Assembly: GCA_905214925.1 (NCBI GenBank)
Contig: CAJMOB010000021.1
Coordinates: forward strand, 1-60,952
Length of the DNA stretch: 60,952 nt
Direction: 5' to 3'
Origin: Scybalomonas sp905214925
GTDB lineage: Bacteria > Bacillota > Clostridia > Lachnospirales > Lachnospiraceae
The notes below the pieces were generated by a model, which made no database searches, was not told where the DNA came from, and was given only the letters and a program-made list of their open reading frames with translations. Within the stretch, counting starts at the first letter, position 1, and each line of letters begins with the position of its first letter. The position numbers and the translations under genes are program-made. Shown one piece after another: positions 17,487-27,165 of this stretch.

Positions 17487-18671
17487 TTATAGGAAATCTT
17501 TAATTTTCTTACTTCTTGATGGATGACGAAGTTTACGAAGAGCTTTCGCTTCAATCTGACGAATACGCTCACGAGTAACTCCCATCTCTTTTCCAACTTC
17601 TTCTAATGTTCTTGGATGCCCGTCATCAAGTCCAAATCTTTGGCGAATGATATAACGCTCTCTTTCATTTAAATCTCCAAGAATTTCTTCAATATGAAGG
17701 CGAAGCATTTCTGCATTAGCAACATCTTCTGGTGATTGATTTTTCTCATCAGCGATAAAATCTCCAACACTGCTGTCGTTTTCATCTCCAACTGGTGTTT
17801 CCAAAGATGTTGGCGTCAAACTATATTCACGGATTTCCATTAATTTATCCACTGTAATATCAAGACGCTTTGCAAGCTCTTCATTCGTTGGTTCTTTTCC
17901 AAGCTCTACTGTCAGTTCTCTTTGTACTCTTGTTAATTTATTAAACACTTCCACTAAATGTACTGGAATACGGATCGTACGACTCTGATCCGCAAGAGAA
18001 CGAGTAATCGCTTGTTTAATCCACCAAGTTGCATAGGTACTTAATTTATACCCTTTTGTGTAATCAAATTTTTCAATTCCTCTTAATAAACCAATATTTC
18101 CTTCTTGAATTAAATCAAGAAAAGAAAGCCCCCGACCTACATATTTCTTAGCAATACTGACAACGAGACGAAGGTTTGACTCTGTTAAAATGTCAATAGC
18201 AATCTTATCTCCTTTGTCTTTTCTCTTTGCTAATTCTATCTCCTCTTGCTGTGTCAAAAGCGGATAAGAGCCAATTTGTTTTAAATATAATTTTACAGAA
18301 TCTTGAAGATTGGTATCTGCAAAATTATCGATATTCTCAAGATTTTCCAACTCAAAATTTTCAAATTCCTCTGAGTCTAACTCCTCATCAGTTGGTTCTT
18401 CTAAAATCTGAATATCATCTAACTCTTGCTCTTCTAAATTCGGCTCACTATTTTCTTTCTCAATATCTGTGATATTAATATTTCGATCTTCAAAGAAGCT
18501 ATAAAATTTTTCCAACTGATCAATGGATAGCTCCTCTAAATCAAAGAATTTTTTAATATCTTTTTTATCGAGAGTCATATTATTGCCTTCTGCAAGTGAC
18601 ACTAATTTTACTAGATTTTGAATAAATGTTTCTTCTTTCATGGTTTTCATATTTTGAACTTTACTTTTCAT
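17487..18671 (-). CDS. rpoD: Primary sigma factor RpoD/SigA
   Basis: Housekeeping sigma-70 factor, 394 aa. After a short N-terminus, residues about 65-115 are strongly acidic (LEEQELDDIQILEEPTDEE). Region 1.2 begins at DSVKLYLKQIG; region 2 contains NLRLVVSIAKKYVGRGL, FLDLIQEGNIGLLRG and YATWWIKQAI (-10 recognition); region 3 follows PVHLVE; region 4 has the helix-turn-helix LEEVGKEMGVTRERIRQIEAKALRKL (-35 recognition). GGGGG lies 7 nt before the ATG. dnaG, the common upstream partner, is not adjacent; a small coiled-coil gene lies 158 bp upstream instead. Confidence 0.97.
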   Translation of the reverse strand: MKSKVQNMKTMKEETFIQNLVKLVSLAEGNNMTLDKKDIKKFFDLEELSIDQLEKFYSFFEDRNINITDIEKENSEPNLEEQELDDIQILEEPTDEELDSEEFENFELENLENIDNFADTNLQDSVKLYLKQIGSYPLLTQQEEIELAKRKDKGDKIAIDILTESNLRLVVSIAKKYVGRGLSFLDLIQEGNIGLLRGIEKFDYTKGYKLSTYATWWIKQAITRSLADQSRTIRIPVHLVEVFNKLTRVQRELTVELGKEPTNEELAKRLDITVDKLMEIREYSLTPTSLETPVGDENDSSVGDFIADEKNQSPEDVANAEMLRLHIEEILGDLNERERYIIRQRFGLDDGHPRTLEEVGKEMGVTRERIRQIEAKALRKLRHPSRSKKIKDFL

Positions 18672-18829
18672 TGGTAAGCCCCCATATGTTATGTTTTATT
18701 AGTCGTATACCATATTCTATCACACTTCTAAGGGTATTTCTACGGATTTTATCAAATTCAGACACTTTTATACAAATACTTCTATTCACAAACAACACTT
18801 TTTTATTTGCCTTTCTTTCATTTTTTTAT

Positions 18830-19246
18830 TTATCGACGACGTCCATTCGCTTCCCATTGCGCCAACTGATCTACACAACGAATCAGATCTTCAATCTTAT
18901 CAGAAATTTCTCCCTCTTGCAATGTGATATTAACAGAAACTGCCATCAGATCTAAATCTTTCTCTGTTATATTTTCTTTTTGTAATTCATAGTGAAGAAA
19001 TTCGCTCTTCTTTTCCATTGTGTCCAAATCTAAGAATTCAAATACTTGTGGATGTAAACTATTTATTTCCTGTGTTTCTAAAACTTCTTCTTTTGGCTCA
19101 TTTTCTCCCATCGTATTTTGCGTTTTTACTTTTTTTATAGCCTTTGTGTCCGCCCTTAAACATTGCTCAATTTTTTCTTGGACAATGCATAGTTCTTCTG
19201 TTAATCTTCTCATTTGCTCTAATAATTGCTCTAATTCTTGATTCAT
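18830..19246 (-). CDS. Small coiled-coil protein of unknown function
   Basis: 138 aa, acidic to neutral, no membrane segment. The first 35 residues (QELEQLLEQMRRLTEELCIVQEKIEQCL) form a heptad-like coiled coil; the middle is polar; a second helical part, FLDLDTMEKKSEFLHYEL, precedes a Trp-containing C-terminus ending in GRRR. AAGGGGAATGAA precedes the ATG. It lies upstream of rpoD on the same strand, so linked expression is possible. Not recognised. Confidence 0.6.
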   Translation of the reverse strand: MNQELEQLLEQMRRLTEELCIVQEKIEQCLRADTKAIKKVKTQNTMGENEPKEEVLETQEINSLHPQVFEFLDLDTMEKKSEFLHYELQKENITEKDLDLMAVSVNITLQEGEISDKIEDLIRCVDQLAQWEANGRRR

Positions 19247-19320
19247 TTCATTCCCCTTTTCTTTTATACTAGAATTTTTTTCATTTTTATTTGCACCAAA
19301 ACAACAAGTAAGAAACTATG

Positions 19321-19363
19321 AAAAATTGGGCTGTTATATCACCTTTGTGTCATATAACAGCCC
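19321..19363 (-). terminator. purL terminator
   Basis: GGGCTGTTATAT (19328-19339) and ATATAACAGCCC (19352-19363) form a perfect 12-bp stem, followed on the minus strand by AATTTTT. Confidence 0.85.
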
Positions 19364-19386
19364 TCCTATTATTTTTTTCTAACGAA

Positions 19387-22300
19387 TTATTTAAAATATT
19401 CTACACCTGATGCAAAAATATTTTGATTTTGTTCTCCATAAATATTTTTTGCAACCGCTTCTCCAATACGCTCTGAATGAGCCATCTTTCCAAAAACACG
19501 TCCATCTGGACTTGTAATTCCTTCAATAGCATAATAAGAGCCATTTGGATTAAATGCTTCCTCCATTGTTGGATTTCCATTAATATCTACATATTGAGTT
19601 GCAACTTGTCCATTGGCAAATAACTTATCCATCCACTCTTTAGAAGCTACAAAACGTCCTTCCCCATGAGAAGCAGGAATCGCATAAATACCACCAAGCT
19701 CTGCCTTTTGTAACCATGGAGATTTATTTGTTACCACTTTTGTATAAACCATTTGAGAAATATGACGACCGATTTGATTCGTCGTAAGAGTTGGTGAATC
19801 AGCAGTTAACTCTTTAATCTCTCCATATGGAACAAGACCAAGTTTCACTAACGCTTGAAATCCATTACAAATACCGAGCGCTAATCCATCTCTCTCATTT
19901 AATAATTTCATAACAGCTTCTTTTAGTTTTTCATTGCGAAATGCAGTTGCAAAAAACTTAGCAGAACCATCTGGTTCATCACCAGCGGAAAAACCACCTG
20001 GAAACATAATAATTTGAGACTTTTCAATGGCTTTTTCAAATTCTTCTACAGAATCTCTGATTTCTTGTGGATCTATATTGCGAAATACTTTTGTAATTAC
20101 TTCCGCCCCTGCTGCTTCAAAAGCCTTCGTACAATCGTATTCACAGTTTGTCCCTGAGAAAATTGGAATAAACACTTTTGGTTTTGCTACTTTATGTTTA
20201 CATACATAAATATCTTTCGTATCATAAATCTTTGTATCCACTGGAATATGTTCTACACCACAAACCGTTGGGAATACGGATTCTAATGTTCCTTTCCAAG
20301 CCTCTAATGCCTCTTCTATCGAAATCGTTATATCGCCATAAGTAAACATCGGCTCTTTTGTTATTTCTCCAAGAATAACATATGGTATTTTTAATTCTTC
20401 TAACTTTTCTTTTTTTACTTCTGCCACAATAGAGCCATAATCTTTTGCAAGCAAGGATTCTATCCTATTGAAAGCTTTTATTTTTACGCCTAGTTTATTA
20501 CCAAATGCCATTTTGCTAATCGCCTCAATTGTTCCACCAAATCCAACTGCATAAGCAGAAACGATCGTTTTATTCGAAATGGCCTCCAATAATTTATCAT
20601 ATAATTTCATTACCTGTTTGTAAACAGGAATATCATAGTTATCTTTTTCAATATCAAATTTTACAAGTACATTGCCCTCTTGCTTTAATTCTGGAGTAAT
20701 AATATGCGTATGTTTTGCAATATCTACAGCAAAAGAAACTAATGTTGGTGGTACATCAATGTCTTCAAAAGTACCTGACATACTGTCCTTACCACCGATA
20801 GATGGAAGCCCAAATCCTCTTTGAACCTCATATGCTCCAAGTAACGCGCTAAGCGGCTGTCCCCAACGATAAGGATCGGCTCCAAGTCTTTTAAAATACT
20901 CTTGAAAGGTAAAACGGATTTTTTTATAATCTCCACCTGATGCTACAATTTTTGCCATAGATTGTACGACTGCATAAATCGCACCATGATATGGACTCCA
21001 GCTAGATAAATAGGGATCAAATCCATAGCTCATCATCGTAACAGTATCCGTCTTTCCTTTTAATACTGGAAGTTTTGCAACCATTGTTTGAGTTGGTGTC
21101 AATTGATATTTTCCACCATAAGGCATAACAACCGTGCCTGCCCCAATGGAGCTATCGAACATTTCCACTAGTCCCTTTTGAGAGCATACATTTAAATCAG
21201 CTAATGTATCAAGCCAGATCTGTTTGATATCTTCTATCTTTTTATTCTCTTTAAAATAATTTTCCTCTGGATTTGGCATTGTGACTTTCACTTCTACCTC
21301 TTGATGGGCACCGTTTGTATCAAGAAATGCTCGTGATAAATTCACGATTTCTTTCCCTCTCCAGTATAAAATAAGTCTTGGCTCTTTTGTCACTTCTGCT
21401 ACAACGACAGCTTCTAAGTTTTCTTCTTTTGCATAAGCAAGCATTTGATCGACATTTTCTTTATCAACAACAATCGCCATACGCTCTTGTGATTCTGAAA
21501 TAGCAAGCTCAGTTCCATCAAGACCCGCATATTTTTTTGGTACTTTGTCCAAATCAATTTGTAAACCATCTGCAAGTTCTCCAATGGCAACAGACACACC
21601 ACCTGCACCAAAGTCATTGCACTTCTTAATCAGTCTACTTACCTCTTCTCTTCGGAAGAGACGCTGAATTTTACGTTCTGTTGGAGCATTTCCTTTTTGC
21701 ACCTCGGCTCCGCAAGTTTCAATGGACTGCATTGTATGAACTTTGGAAGAGCCAGTTGCTCCACCACATCCATCTCTTCCTGTTCTTCCTCCAAGCAAAA
21801 TAATTTTATCGCCTGCTTTTGCATTTTCACGAATGACATTTTTTCTTGGTGCAGCTCCCATAACCGCTCCAATTTCCATACGCTTTGCCACATAATTTGG
21901 ATGATAAATTTCACTCACATGACCAGTTGCAAGACCAATCTGATTGCCATAAGAGCTATATCCATCTGCAGCACCATTTACAATTTTTCTTTGTGGCAAT
22001 TTCCCTTTTAATGTATTTTGCAGTGGAACCGTTGGATCACTAGCTCCTGTAACACGCATAGCTTGATACACATAGGAACGTCCAGAAAGTGGATCTCGAA
22101 TAGCTCCTCCAAGACAAGTAGCCGCACCTCCAAATGGTTCAATCTCTGTTGGATGGTTATGGGTTTCATTTTTAAAACTTATGAGCCACTCTTCTGTCAC
22201 TCCATCGATGTCCACTGGAACAATAATGGAACATGCATTAATTTCATCGGATTCTTCTTGATCGTTTAGGCCGCCTTCTGCCTTGATTTTTCTCATTGCC

Positions 22301-23133
22301 ATTAACGCAATATCCATAAAACAAATATCGTTATCTTCTCTATGTAACTCTTTTTTATCTTGTAAGTATAATTGATACGTATTCTTCATAGGTTCTTTAT
22401 AGAACCCGTCATCAAATTCTATCTTTTTCAATTCGGTCGAAAATGTTGTATGACGGCAGTGATCAGACCAATAAGTGTCTAATACACGAATTTCTGTCAT
22501 AGACGGATCTCGCTTCTCTTCTTTCTTAAAATAATTTTGAATATGCTCAAAATCTTTTAATGTCATTGCAAGACCTAAAGAATGATAAAGTTCTTCCAAC
22601 TTTTTTTGATCGAGTTGTTGAAACCCATCAAAAATCTGCACATCCTCTGGCTCTTCAAAGTCAATGAGTAATGTGTCTGGTTTCTTTTCATCCGTCTCTC
22701 TTGAGTCAACAGGATTAATGCAATACGATTTTATTCGCTCAAAATCTTCTTCGCTCATAGGACCTTCCACTACATACGTCGTTGCGGATCGAATGGTTGG
22801 CTCTTCTTTTTCATTTAACAGTTTTACACACTGCTGTGCGGAATCCGCCCTTTGATCAAATTGACCAGGTAAATATTCCACACTAAATATTCTTGCTTCT
22901 TTTGATACTGGAAAACTTTCTTCATAATATTGATCCACTGGTGGCTCTGAGAACACGGTATGGATTGCCTTTTGATAAGTTGCTTCTGAAATATTTTCCA
23001 CGTCATAGCGAATTAAAATTCTAACACTTGTAACTGGCAGATTCAAATACTTTTTCATCTCTTCTTGCAATTCTTTTGCCTTTACTGCGTAGTCTTGTTT
23101 TTTCTCTACATAAATTCGTCTTACACTGCTCAT
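19387..23133 (-). CDS. purL: Phosphoribosylformylglycinamidine synthase, single-chain PurL
   Basis: Fourth step of purine synthesis: FGAR plus glutamine and ATP to FGAM. 1248 aa from ATG 23133, chosen because GTGGAGGAAACC abuts it (an upstream in-frame ATG has no such site). Architecture: N-terminal PurS-like part, linker, two AIRS/PurM-like ATP-binding halves (FKNETHNHPTEIEPFGGAATCLGG; GGRTGRDGCGGATGSS; later GGKDSMSGTF), and a C-terminal class I glutamine amidotransferase with nucleophile Cys in ALGICNGFQALV and SHGEGRF. This is the fused large form, not the three-subunit PurSQL of Bacillus. No purine riboswitch or other pur gene is adjacent. The gap 23134-23378 shows no clear element beyond GTGAGTTTCTCAC-like arms at about 23205-23218. 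Confidence 0.97.
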   Translation of the reverse strand: MSSVRRIYVEKKQDYAVKAKELQEEMKKYLNLPVTSVRILIRYDVENISEATYQKAIHTVFSEPPVDQYYEESFPVSKEARIFSVEYLPGQFDQRADSAQQCVKLLNEKEEPTIRSATTYVVEGPMSEEDFERIKSYCINPVDSRETDEKKPDTLLIDFEEPEDVQIFDGFQQLDQKKLEELYHSLGLAMTLKDFEHIQNYFKKEEKRDPSMTEIRVLDTYWSDHCRHTTFSTELKKIEFDDGFYKEPMKNTYQLYLQDKKELHREDNDICFMDIALMAMRKIKAEGGLNDQEESDEINACSIIVPVDIDGVTEEWLISFKNETHNHPTEIEPFGGAATCLGGAIRDPLSGRSYVYQAMRVTGASDPTVPLQNTLKGKLPQRKIVNGAADGYSSYGNQIGLATGHVSEIYHPNYVAKRMEIGAVMGAAPRKNVIRENAKAGDKIILLGGRTGRDGCGGATGSSKVHTMQSIETCGAEVQKGNAPTERKIQRLFRREEVSRLIKKCNDFGAGGVSVAIGELADGLQIDLDKVPKKYAGLDGTELAISESQERMAIVVDKENVDQMLAYAKEENLEAVVVAEVTKEPRLILYWRGKEIVNLSRAFLDTNGAHQEVEVKVTMPNPEENYFKENKKIEDIKQIWLDTLADLNVCSQKGLVEMFDSSIGAGTVVMPYGGKYQLTPTQTMVAKLPVLKGKTDTVTMMSYGFDPYLSSWSPYHGAIYAVVQSMAKIVASGGDYKKIRFTFQEYFKRLGADPYRWGQPLSALLGAYEVQRGFGLPSIGGKDSMSGTFEDIDVPPTLVSFAVDIAKHTHIITPELKQEGNVLVKFDIEKDNYDIPVYKQVMKLYDKLLEAISNKTIVSAYAVGFGGTIEAISKMAFGNKLGVKIKAFNRIESLLAKDYGSIVAEVKKEKLEELKIPYVILGEITKEPMFTYGDITISIEEALEAWKGTLESVFPTVCGVEHIPVDTKIYDTKDIYVCKHKVAKPKVFIPIFSGTNCEYDCTKAFEAAGAEVITKVFRNIDPQEIRDSVEEFEKAIEKSQIIMFPGGFSAGDEPDGSAKFFATAFRNEKLKEAVMKLLNERDGLALGICNGFQALVKLGLVPYGEIKELTADSPTLTTNQIGRHISQMVYTKVVTNKSPWLQKAELGGIYAIPASHGEGRFVASKEWMDKLFANGQVATQYVDINGNPTMEEAFNPNGSYYAIEGITSPDGRVFGKMAHSERIGEAVAKNIYGEQNQNIFASGVEYFK

Positions 23134-23378
23134 GGTTTCCTCCACATTTTCCCTATTTATGCCGTTGTATTCCGATACAAATTTCAACGATGAAAAACAC
23201 ATTTCGTGAGTTTCTCACATAAATGATTTTATCCATCTTTCAGCAAATTCATTGGTTTATTAACACCTGTCGAATTCATAATATCATATTTCTACTTTTG
23301 AATACAATAGATTAAATGATTGAAAAAAATGTTTCTACAATTTCTGTATAATATTACCTAAAAACAGAATCTATTTTT

Positions 23379-24314
23379 TTAAAGATATAACTTTTTAATA
23401 ATACGAAATGCCACGGAGTGTTCAAACAGAATCGGTGATGTTTGTGCAAAAAATAAAATTCCATCCACAGGGGCTACAATGCGATCAATAATATTTCCTT
23501 CATAAGGATCTAGAACTTCTGCTAAAATGTCACCACGCCTTACTTCTTGGTTAATTTCACATTTTCTTCTAAAAAATCCAGAAACGTTTGGTTTCACAGT
23601 GACAAGATCTTCCTCTGCTAAAATACTTGCAATGTATCCATTATGACAATTGTATTTAATAATTCCCATTCTCGTTAAAAAACGAAGTGCAGAAGAAACT
23701 GCTTGGTTTGCTATTTCTTGGTTTAAATAATCGTAACCACTTACATAGAGCGAAAATGCACTCGTTCCTCTTTCGTGCCAATTATAATTTAATGTTCTTT
23801 GATCAAAACTTCTTGGTTGTCCTGTCACTACATATGGTAATCCAAAAAGGCTAGCAAGGCTGATACTATCTTTCCCACCTCCAAGTGTTCGAACGTGTGG
23901 TACAAATTCTCCTGCTAAATAAAAACCCGTAAATTGAATTCCATATCGATATCCTGTAGCCGCTTCCATGATAGCCGCTGCCACTCGATCGGTTGCTTCT
24001 CCTTTTGGATTTCCTGGAAAGTGACGGTTAATATCTTCATTATCTCTCACCCAATTTCTCTTTCCTACATTCATAGAAGAACTGATTGCACATGGAATTA
24101 CTAAAATTTCTTTGTTATTTAAAATCCCGCCTTTTTCTTCTAAAATACACAATTTATCAATTAATTGTGATGCACAATAAAGATGTTCATATTCGTTTCC
24201 GCGAAGAGCACCTACAATACACGCAGCCTTTTCACCTTTTCCAAATCGATATCCGATTACTTCAAAGTTTTCACGAAATCCTGAACTCAACGAAAACAAT
24301 ACTTCTCTAGTCAT
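23379..24314 (-). CDS. M14 succinylglutamate desuccinylase/aspartoacylase-like protein, active site degenerate
   Basis: 311 aa. Fold and layout match the AstE/AspA branch of M14: an N-terminal carboxypeptidase-like domain (1-215) and a C-terminal beta domain (230-311, VSGFFRRKCEINQEVRRGDILAEV). Key residues are lost: the H-x-x-E zinc motif is R38-G-N-E41, the second zinc His is Q127 (YGIQFTG), and the position of the catalytic Glu is Y190 by colinear alignment with its neighbour. The Asn-Arg substrate motif is kept (DINRHFPG, N96-R97). Its start overlaps the end of the upstream paralogue by 8 nt, with GGGGAGGAG as binding site. Probably a non-catalytic partner of that paralogue; alternatively a hydrolase with different chemistry. 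Confidence 0.8.
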   Translation of the reverse strand: MTREVLFSLSSGFRENFEVIGYRFGKGEKAACIVGALRGNEYEHLYCASQLIDKLCILEEKGGILNNKEILVIPCAISSSMNVGKRNWVRDNEDINRHFPGNPKGEATDRVAAAIMEAATGYRYGIQFTGFYLAGEFVPHVRTLGGGKDSISLASLFGLPYVVTGQPRSFDQRTLNYNWHERGTSAFSLYVSGYDYLNQEIANQAVSSALRFLTRMGIIKYNCHNGYIASILAEEDLVTVKPNVSGFFRRKCEINQEVRRGDILAEVLDPYEGNIIDRIVAPVDGILFFAQTSPILFEHSVAFRIIKKLYL

Positions 24315-25248
24315 ATTTCTCCTCCCCTAACACTCTTGCTAACAACGCTCCTTCGCTTACAACTGGGTATTCTCTTAATGTAAATACAATTCCATCACAT
24401 GGTGAAAAAATTTCTTCTTCCACAGACCCAGTCAGCGGTTCGATAATCTCACCAATTTTCTCCCCCTGTTTTACTTGTTTTGAATGCTCCACACTTGGTA
24501 CAAAAACACCACTTGTCTCTCCATTAATAAAAACAACTTTTCCATCATCGGAAATATGTGGTTTTCTAGGGACTTTTGTCTCTCCTGTCCAAATCCCCAT
24601 ATATTTCATAAGAGAAAAAATCCCATCCACAACTTGATTGCAATAGGATTGATCAATTCTCATGGCTACATCACCTTCAATAACCATAGCTTTTGTTCCC
24701 ATCTCATTCAATGCATTGACAATACTTCCTTGTTTTACCGTTGTGGACGGATGAATCCAAACAAAATCCATATTCATCTGTTTTGCATAAGGCATTAATT
24801 TTAAAGCCACATCATCATTAATTCTAACTTGTGGAATCTCTTTTAAAAAAATGCTGCTTGAATGAATATCAATACACACATTGGCTCCTTTTAAATCCTC
24901 CATAATTTTTGCGGCTGTATATTCTGTCATAGTTCCTTCAAAAGATCCTGGAAAAGCCATATTCATATCCATATTAAATAATGGCCACTCTCTTGTCCCT
25001 GCATCAAGCCCTAATGGATTAATGGCTGGATATACATCAACAATCCCTTTTAAATGCTGATAATTTTCTTTTATTTTACGAATTACTTCATAACAAATAA
25101 ATTGTCCTGCTAGATCATCTCCATGGACACCTGTAATAATACAAAGACGCTGTTCTTCTCCTGTCATATTTTCTGGACATAAACTATTTTTTTTAATTTT
25201 CATCACTTCTCGAATTGGAAGTTCTGCAGTTGTAATTGTTTCAATCAT
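24307..25248 (-). CDS. M14 succinylglutamate desuccinylase/aspartoacylase-like hydrolase
   Basis: 313 aa from ATG 25248 (AAGGGAG lies 11 nt upstream; an in-frame GTG three codons earlier is too near it). Same two-domain layout as the following gene. Zinc site: H42-G-D-D45 (His present, usual Glu replaced by Asp) and H129 in CIDIHSSS. Catalytic Glu E191 in AMVIEGD is present. The Asn-Arg pair is N96-M97 (DMNMAFPG), so the substrate-binding Arg is lost. The C-terminal lipoyl-like beta domain has GVFVPSVEHSKQVKQGEKIGEI. Substrate unknown: loss of the Arg argues against N-acetylaspartate or succinylglutamate. Translationally coupled to the degenerate paralogue. Confidence 0.85.
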   Translation of the reverse strand: MIETITTAELPIREVMKIKKNSLCPENMTGEEQRLCIITGVHGDDLAGQFICYEVIRKIKENYQHLKGIVDVYPAINPLGLDAGTREWPLFNMDMNMAFPGSFEGTMTEYTAAKIMEDLKGANVCIDIHSSSIFLKEIPQVRINDDVALKLMPYAKQMNMDFVWIHPSTTVKQGSIVNALNEMGTKAMVIEGDVAMRIDQSYCNQVVDGIFSLMKYMGIWTGETKVPRKPHISDDGKVVFINGETSGVFVPSVEHSKQVKQGEKIGEIIEPLTGSVEEEIFSPCDGIVFTLREYPVVSEGALLARVLGEEKYD

Positions 25249-25373
25249 GCTTTCCACGACTCCCTTCTTCCAAAACAGGAATAAATTTCATAATTTATTA
25301 TAACAGACTAACCTATATTTGCAACAGAAGAGACAACAACTTTGTTTAATGAAAAATGCATTTTTTATGAAAG

Positions 25374-25424
25374 AAAAAAGCTATTGCATGATTGAATCTA
25401 AACCAATCAATACAATAGCTTCTT
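25374..25424 (-). terminator. Terminator of the basic low-complexity gene
   Basis: AAGCTATTG (25378-25386) pairs with CAATAGCTT (25413-25421), with inner GATTG/CAATC pairing; the minus strand continues into CTTTTTTC. Confidence 0.75.
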
Positions 25425-25452
25425 AATTATTTATTATGTTAGATTTATAAAA

Positions 25453-25977
25453 TTAAAAGTCATTTTCATACCAATCTTCATAGTCCTCAAACATACCATT
25501 TTCATACTGTCTCGTATAATTGATATTTTTTGAACGCTTCTGTTTTGGTATTGGACGAGAATTTTGAGAACGCTTTTTCTCTTCACTTTTCTTTTTCATC
25601 GCTTTTTGCTCTTTTTCTAATTTACGCATGACAATAAGTTTATCTGTCTGCTGTTCTCGAATTCTAGATAAATCGTCCTCTTTCTCACTTCTTCTAGGTT
25701 TTGATACTCTCGGTCTGTTTTCATAGTCATCATCTTTGTCCTTTGGTCGGAAAGAATTTTGATAACGTCCATGATACCCCCCATCTTTGTGGAATTCCTT
25801 GTTATCTTTTCTTCCAAATGTTTCTTTACGATTTTTGTCACTTTGATTTTTTGGATAGCTTCCTGCTCTTCCCTGTGATACTCCGTAAGAACGTTGGTTG
25901 CGTTCTCCATTTCCTTTGTTTTTAAAGTCTTTGGAACGCTCTTTGTCACGTCCTTTGTATACATTTTCTGGTGTCAC
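25453..25977 (-). CDS. Lys/Arg-rich low-complexity protein, unknown
   Basis: 174 aa, extremely charged, no hydrophobic core: the N-terminal two thirds are rich in K, R, N, Q, G, D (KDFKNKGNGERNQRSYG, GRKDNKEFHKDGGYHGRY), then a helical segment around SRIREQQTDKLIVMRKLEKE and KKKSEEKKRSQNS, and an acidic aromatic end (MFEDYEDWYENDF). Start is GTG 25977, supported by GAGAGGAGATTAATTT upstream; no ATG fits. The composition suggests an intrinsically disordered nucleic-acid-binding protein, but no known domain is visible. Divergent from the DUF1292 gene. Confidence 0.65.
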   Translation of the reverse strand: MTPENVYKGRDKERSKDFKNKGNGERNQRSYGVSQGRAGSYPKNQSDKNRKETFGRKDNKEFHKDGGYHGRYQNSFRPKDKDDDYENRPRVSKPRRSEKEDDLSRIREQQTDKLIVMRKLEKEQKAMKKKSEEKKRSQNSRPIPKQKRSKNINYTRQYENGMFEDYEDWYENDF

Positions 25978-26137
25978 AAATTAATCTCCTCTCGAATTGA
26001 TAAAATTGTTATCTTTTTTTATTTTATACGAAAACTGTATAAAGTCAATTATTTTTGTTAAAATTTTATTTCTCTATTGCCAACCGATTCCCTATCTAGT
26101 ACAATAAGTCTATGAAAATTACAAAGGAGGTTCTAAA

Positions 26138-26425
26138 ATGAACGAAGATATGATCACTCTTACATTAGAAGATGATTCTGAAATACAGTGTGAAGTTCTT
26201 GCAATCTTCCCAGCTGGCGACAAACAATATATCGCTCTTTTACCAGAAGGTTCTGACGACGTAGAAGGCGAAGTTTATCTCTATGGATATAAAGAATTAG
26301 AAGACAACCAAATTGAACTTGTGAACATCGAAGATGATGAAGAATATGAAATTGTAGCAGATGCTTTCGATGAATTATTAGATGAAGCAGAATTTGAAGA
26401 ATTATATTCTGATGAAGAAGAATAG
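26138..26425 (+). CDS. DUF1292 family protein
   Basis: 95 aa, very acidic. Matches the DUF1292 pattern of Firmicutes: ITLTLEDDSEIQCEVLAIF, KQYIALLPEG, VYLYGYKE and an acidic C-terminal helix EEYEIVADAFDELLDEAEFEEL. Function unknown; often found near ruvX/yrzL in other Firmicutes, but not here. AAAGGAGG precedes the ATG at good spacing. A terminator follows at 26451-26483. Confidence 0.9.
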   Translation: MNEDMITLTLEDDSEIQCEVLAIFPAGDKQYIALLPEGSDDVEGEVYLYGYKELEDNQIELVNIEDDEEYEIVADAFDELLDEAEFEELYSDEEE

Positions 26426-26447
26426 GAAATAAAACTTCCTATCAAAA

Positions 26448-26483
26448 AACAGGAGTAAGATATGAATCTTGCTCCTATTTTTT
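26448..26483 (+). terminator. Terminator after DUF1292
   Basis: AGGAGTAAGAT (26451-26461) and ATCTTGCTCCT (26466-26476) pair with one mismatch, followed by ATTTTTTA. Confidence 0.8.
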
Positions 26484-26487
26484 ATGT

Positions 26488-27141
26488 CTATTTCTTTACC
26501 AATTGGAAATTTTCTTTTTCTACCATTTCTTCTTTTAACTTATTAAATTCTTTTTGCCAATCTTCATCTTTTGCATTTTTATTTTCTTCTTGGAACTTTT
26601 TTCCCAAATCATTGATGTAATTTTTAATTGGAATATCAATTTCACAAAGAATTTCTTCATATTCCCAATAAGCATCTTCCGTTCCAAAGGCTTCTTCTAC
26701 CATCTGCCTTGTCTTTTTATTTTTGTTCTCATGCATTTCTTTTTTTAATTCATCAATATAAGAATTCAGTTCTTCTTTTGTTGCTGTATATCCATTTTGT
26801 ACCGCATCAGCATAAATTGCATATCGCTCTTTTACATAAGTGTCAGCATTTTCTTTTGCTTCCTCTTCTTTCATCCCATTTAATTGATAATATTGTACCA
26901 TCTGCTCATATTCTAATTGAGGAATTTCTACTGTCTTTCCTTTTGCATAGAGTTCCCGCCCTTTTTCTGTCTTGATATCTTTTGCCGTCTGAGCAACAAT
27001 CTTTGTCCATTCCTTTAACTTCTCATTTTGTTGCATTTTCATATAAATACCTACAACAAGAAATAACCCAAGAATTCCAATGAGGGCAATTAAAATTGTT
27101 TTAAATGTTTTATTTCTACTTGCCACATACTTTTGCATCAT
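26488..27141 (-). CDS. Membrane-anchored SurA/foldase-like helical protein
   Basis: 217 aa. One membrane segment (about residues 13-32, TILIALIGILGLFLVVGIYM) followed by an all-helical charged domain. The layout ELYAKGKTVEIPQLEYEQ, KEEAKENADTYVKERYAIYADAVQNGYTATKEELNSYIDEL resembles the SurA N-terminal chaperone fold found in PrsA/foldase proteins, but no parvulin prolyl-isomerase domain is present. Two ATG codons start the frame and either may be used. It lies 24 bp downstream of the UvrD-like helicase on the same strand, so probably one operon. Function not established. Confidence 0.65.
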   Translation of the reverse strand: MMQKYVASRNKTFKTILIALIGILGLFLVVGIYMKMQQNEKLKEWTKIVAQTAKDIKTEKGRELYAKGKTVEIPQLEYEQMVQYYQLNGMKEEEAKENADTYVKERYAIYADAVQNGYTATKEELNSYIDELKKEMHENKNKKTRQMVEEAFGTEDAYWEYEEILCEIDIPIKNYINDLGKKFQEENKNAKDEDWQKEFNKLKEEMVEKENFQLVKK

Positions 27142-27165
27142 AGCCTCTTTCGTCCTTTCTTTGCT

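Noticed and set aside
25617..25964. Second minus-strand frame (115 aa) overlapping the basic low-complexity gene
   Set aside because: No ribosome binding site of its own; the other frame has GTG plus AGGAG and a sensible acidic C-terminus.
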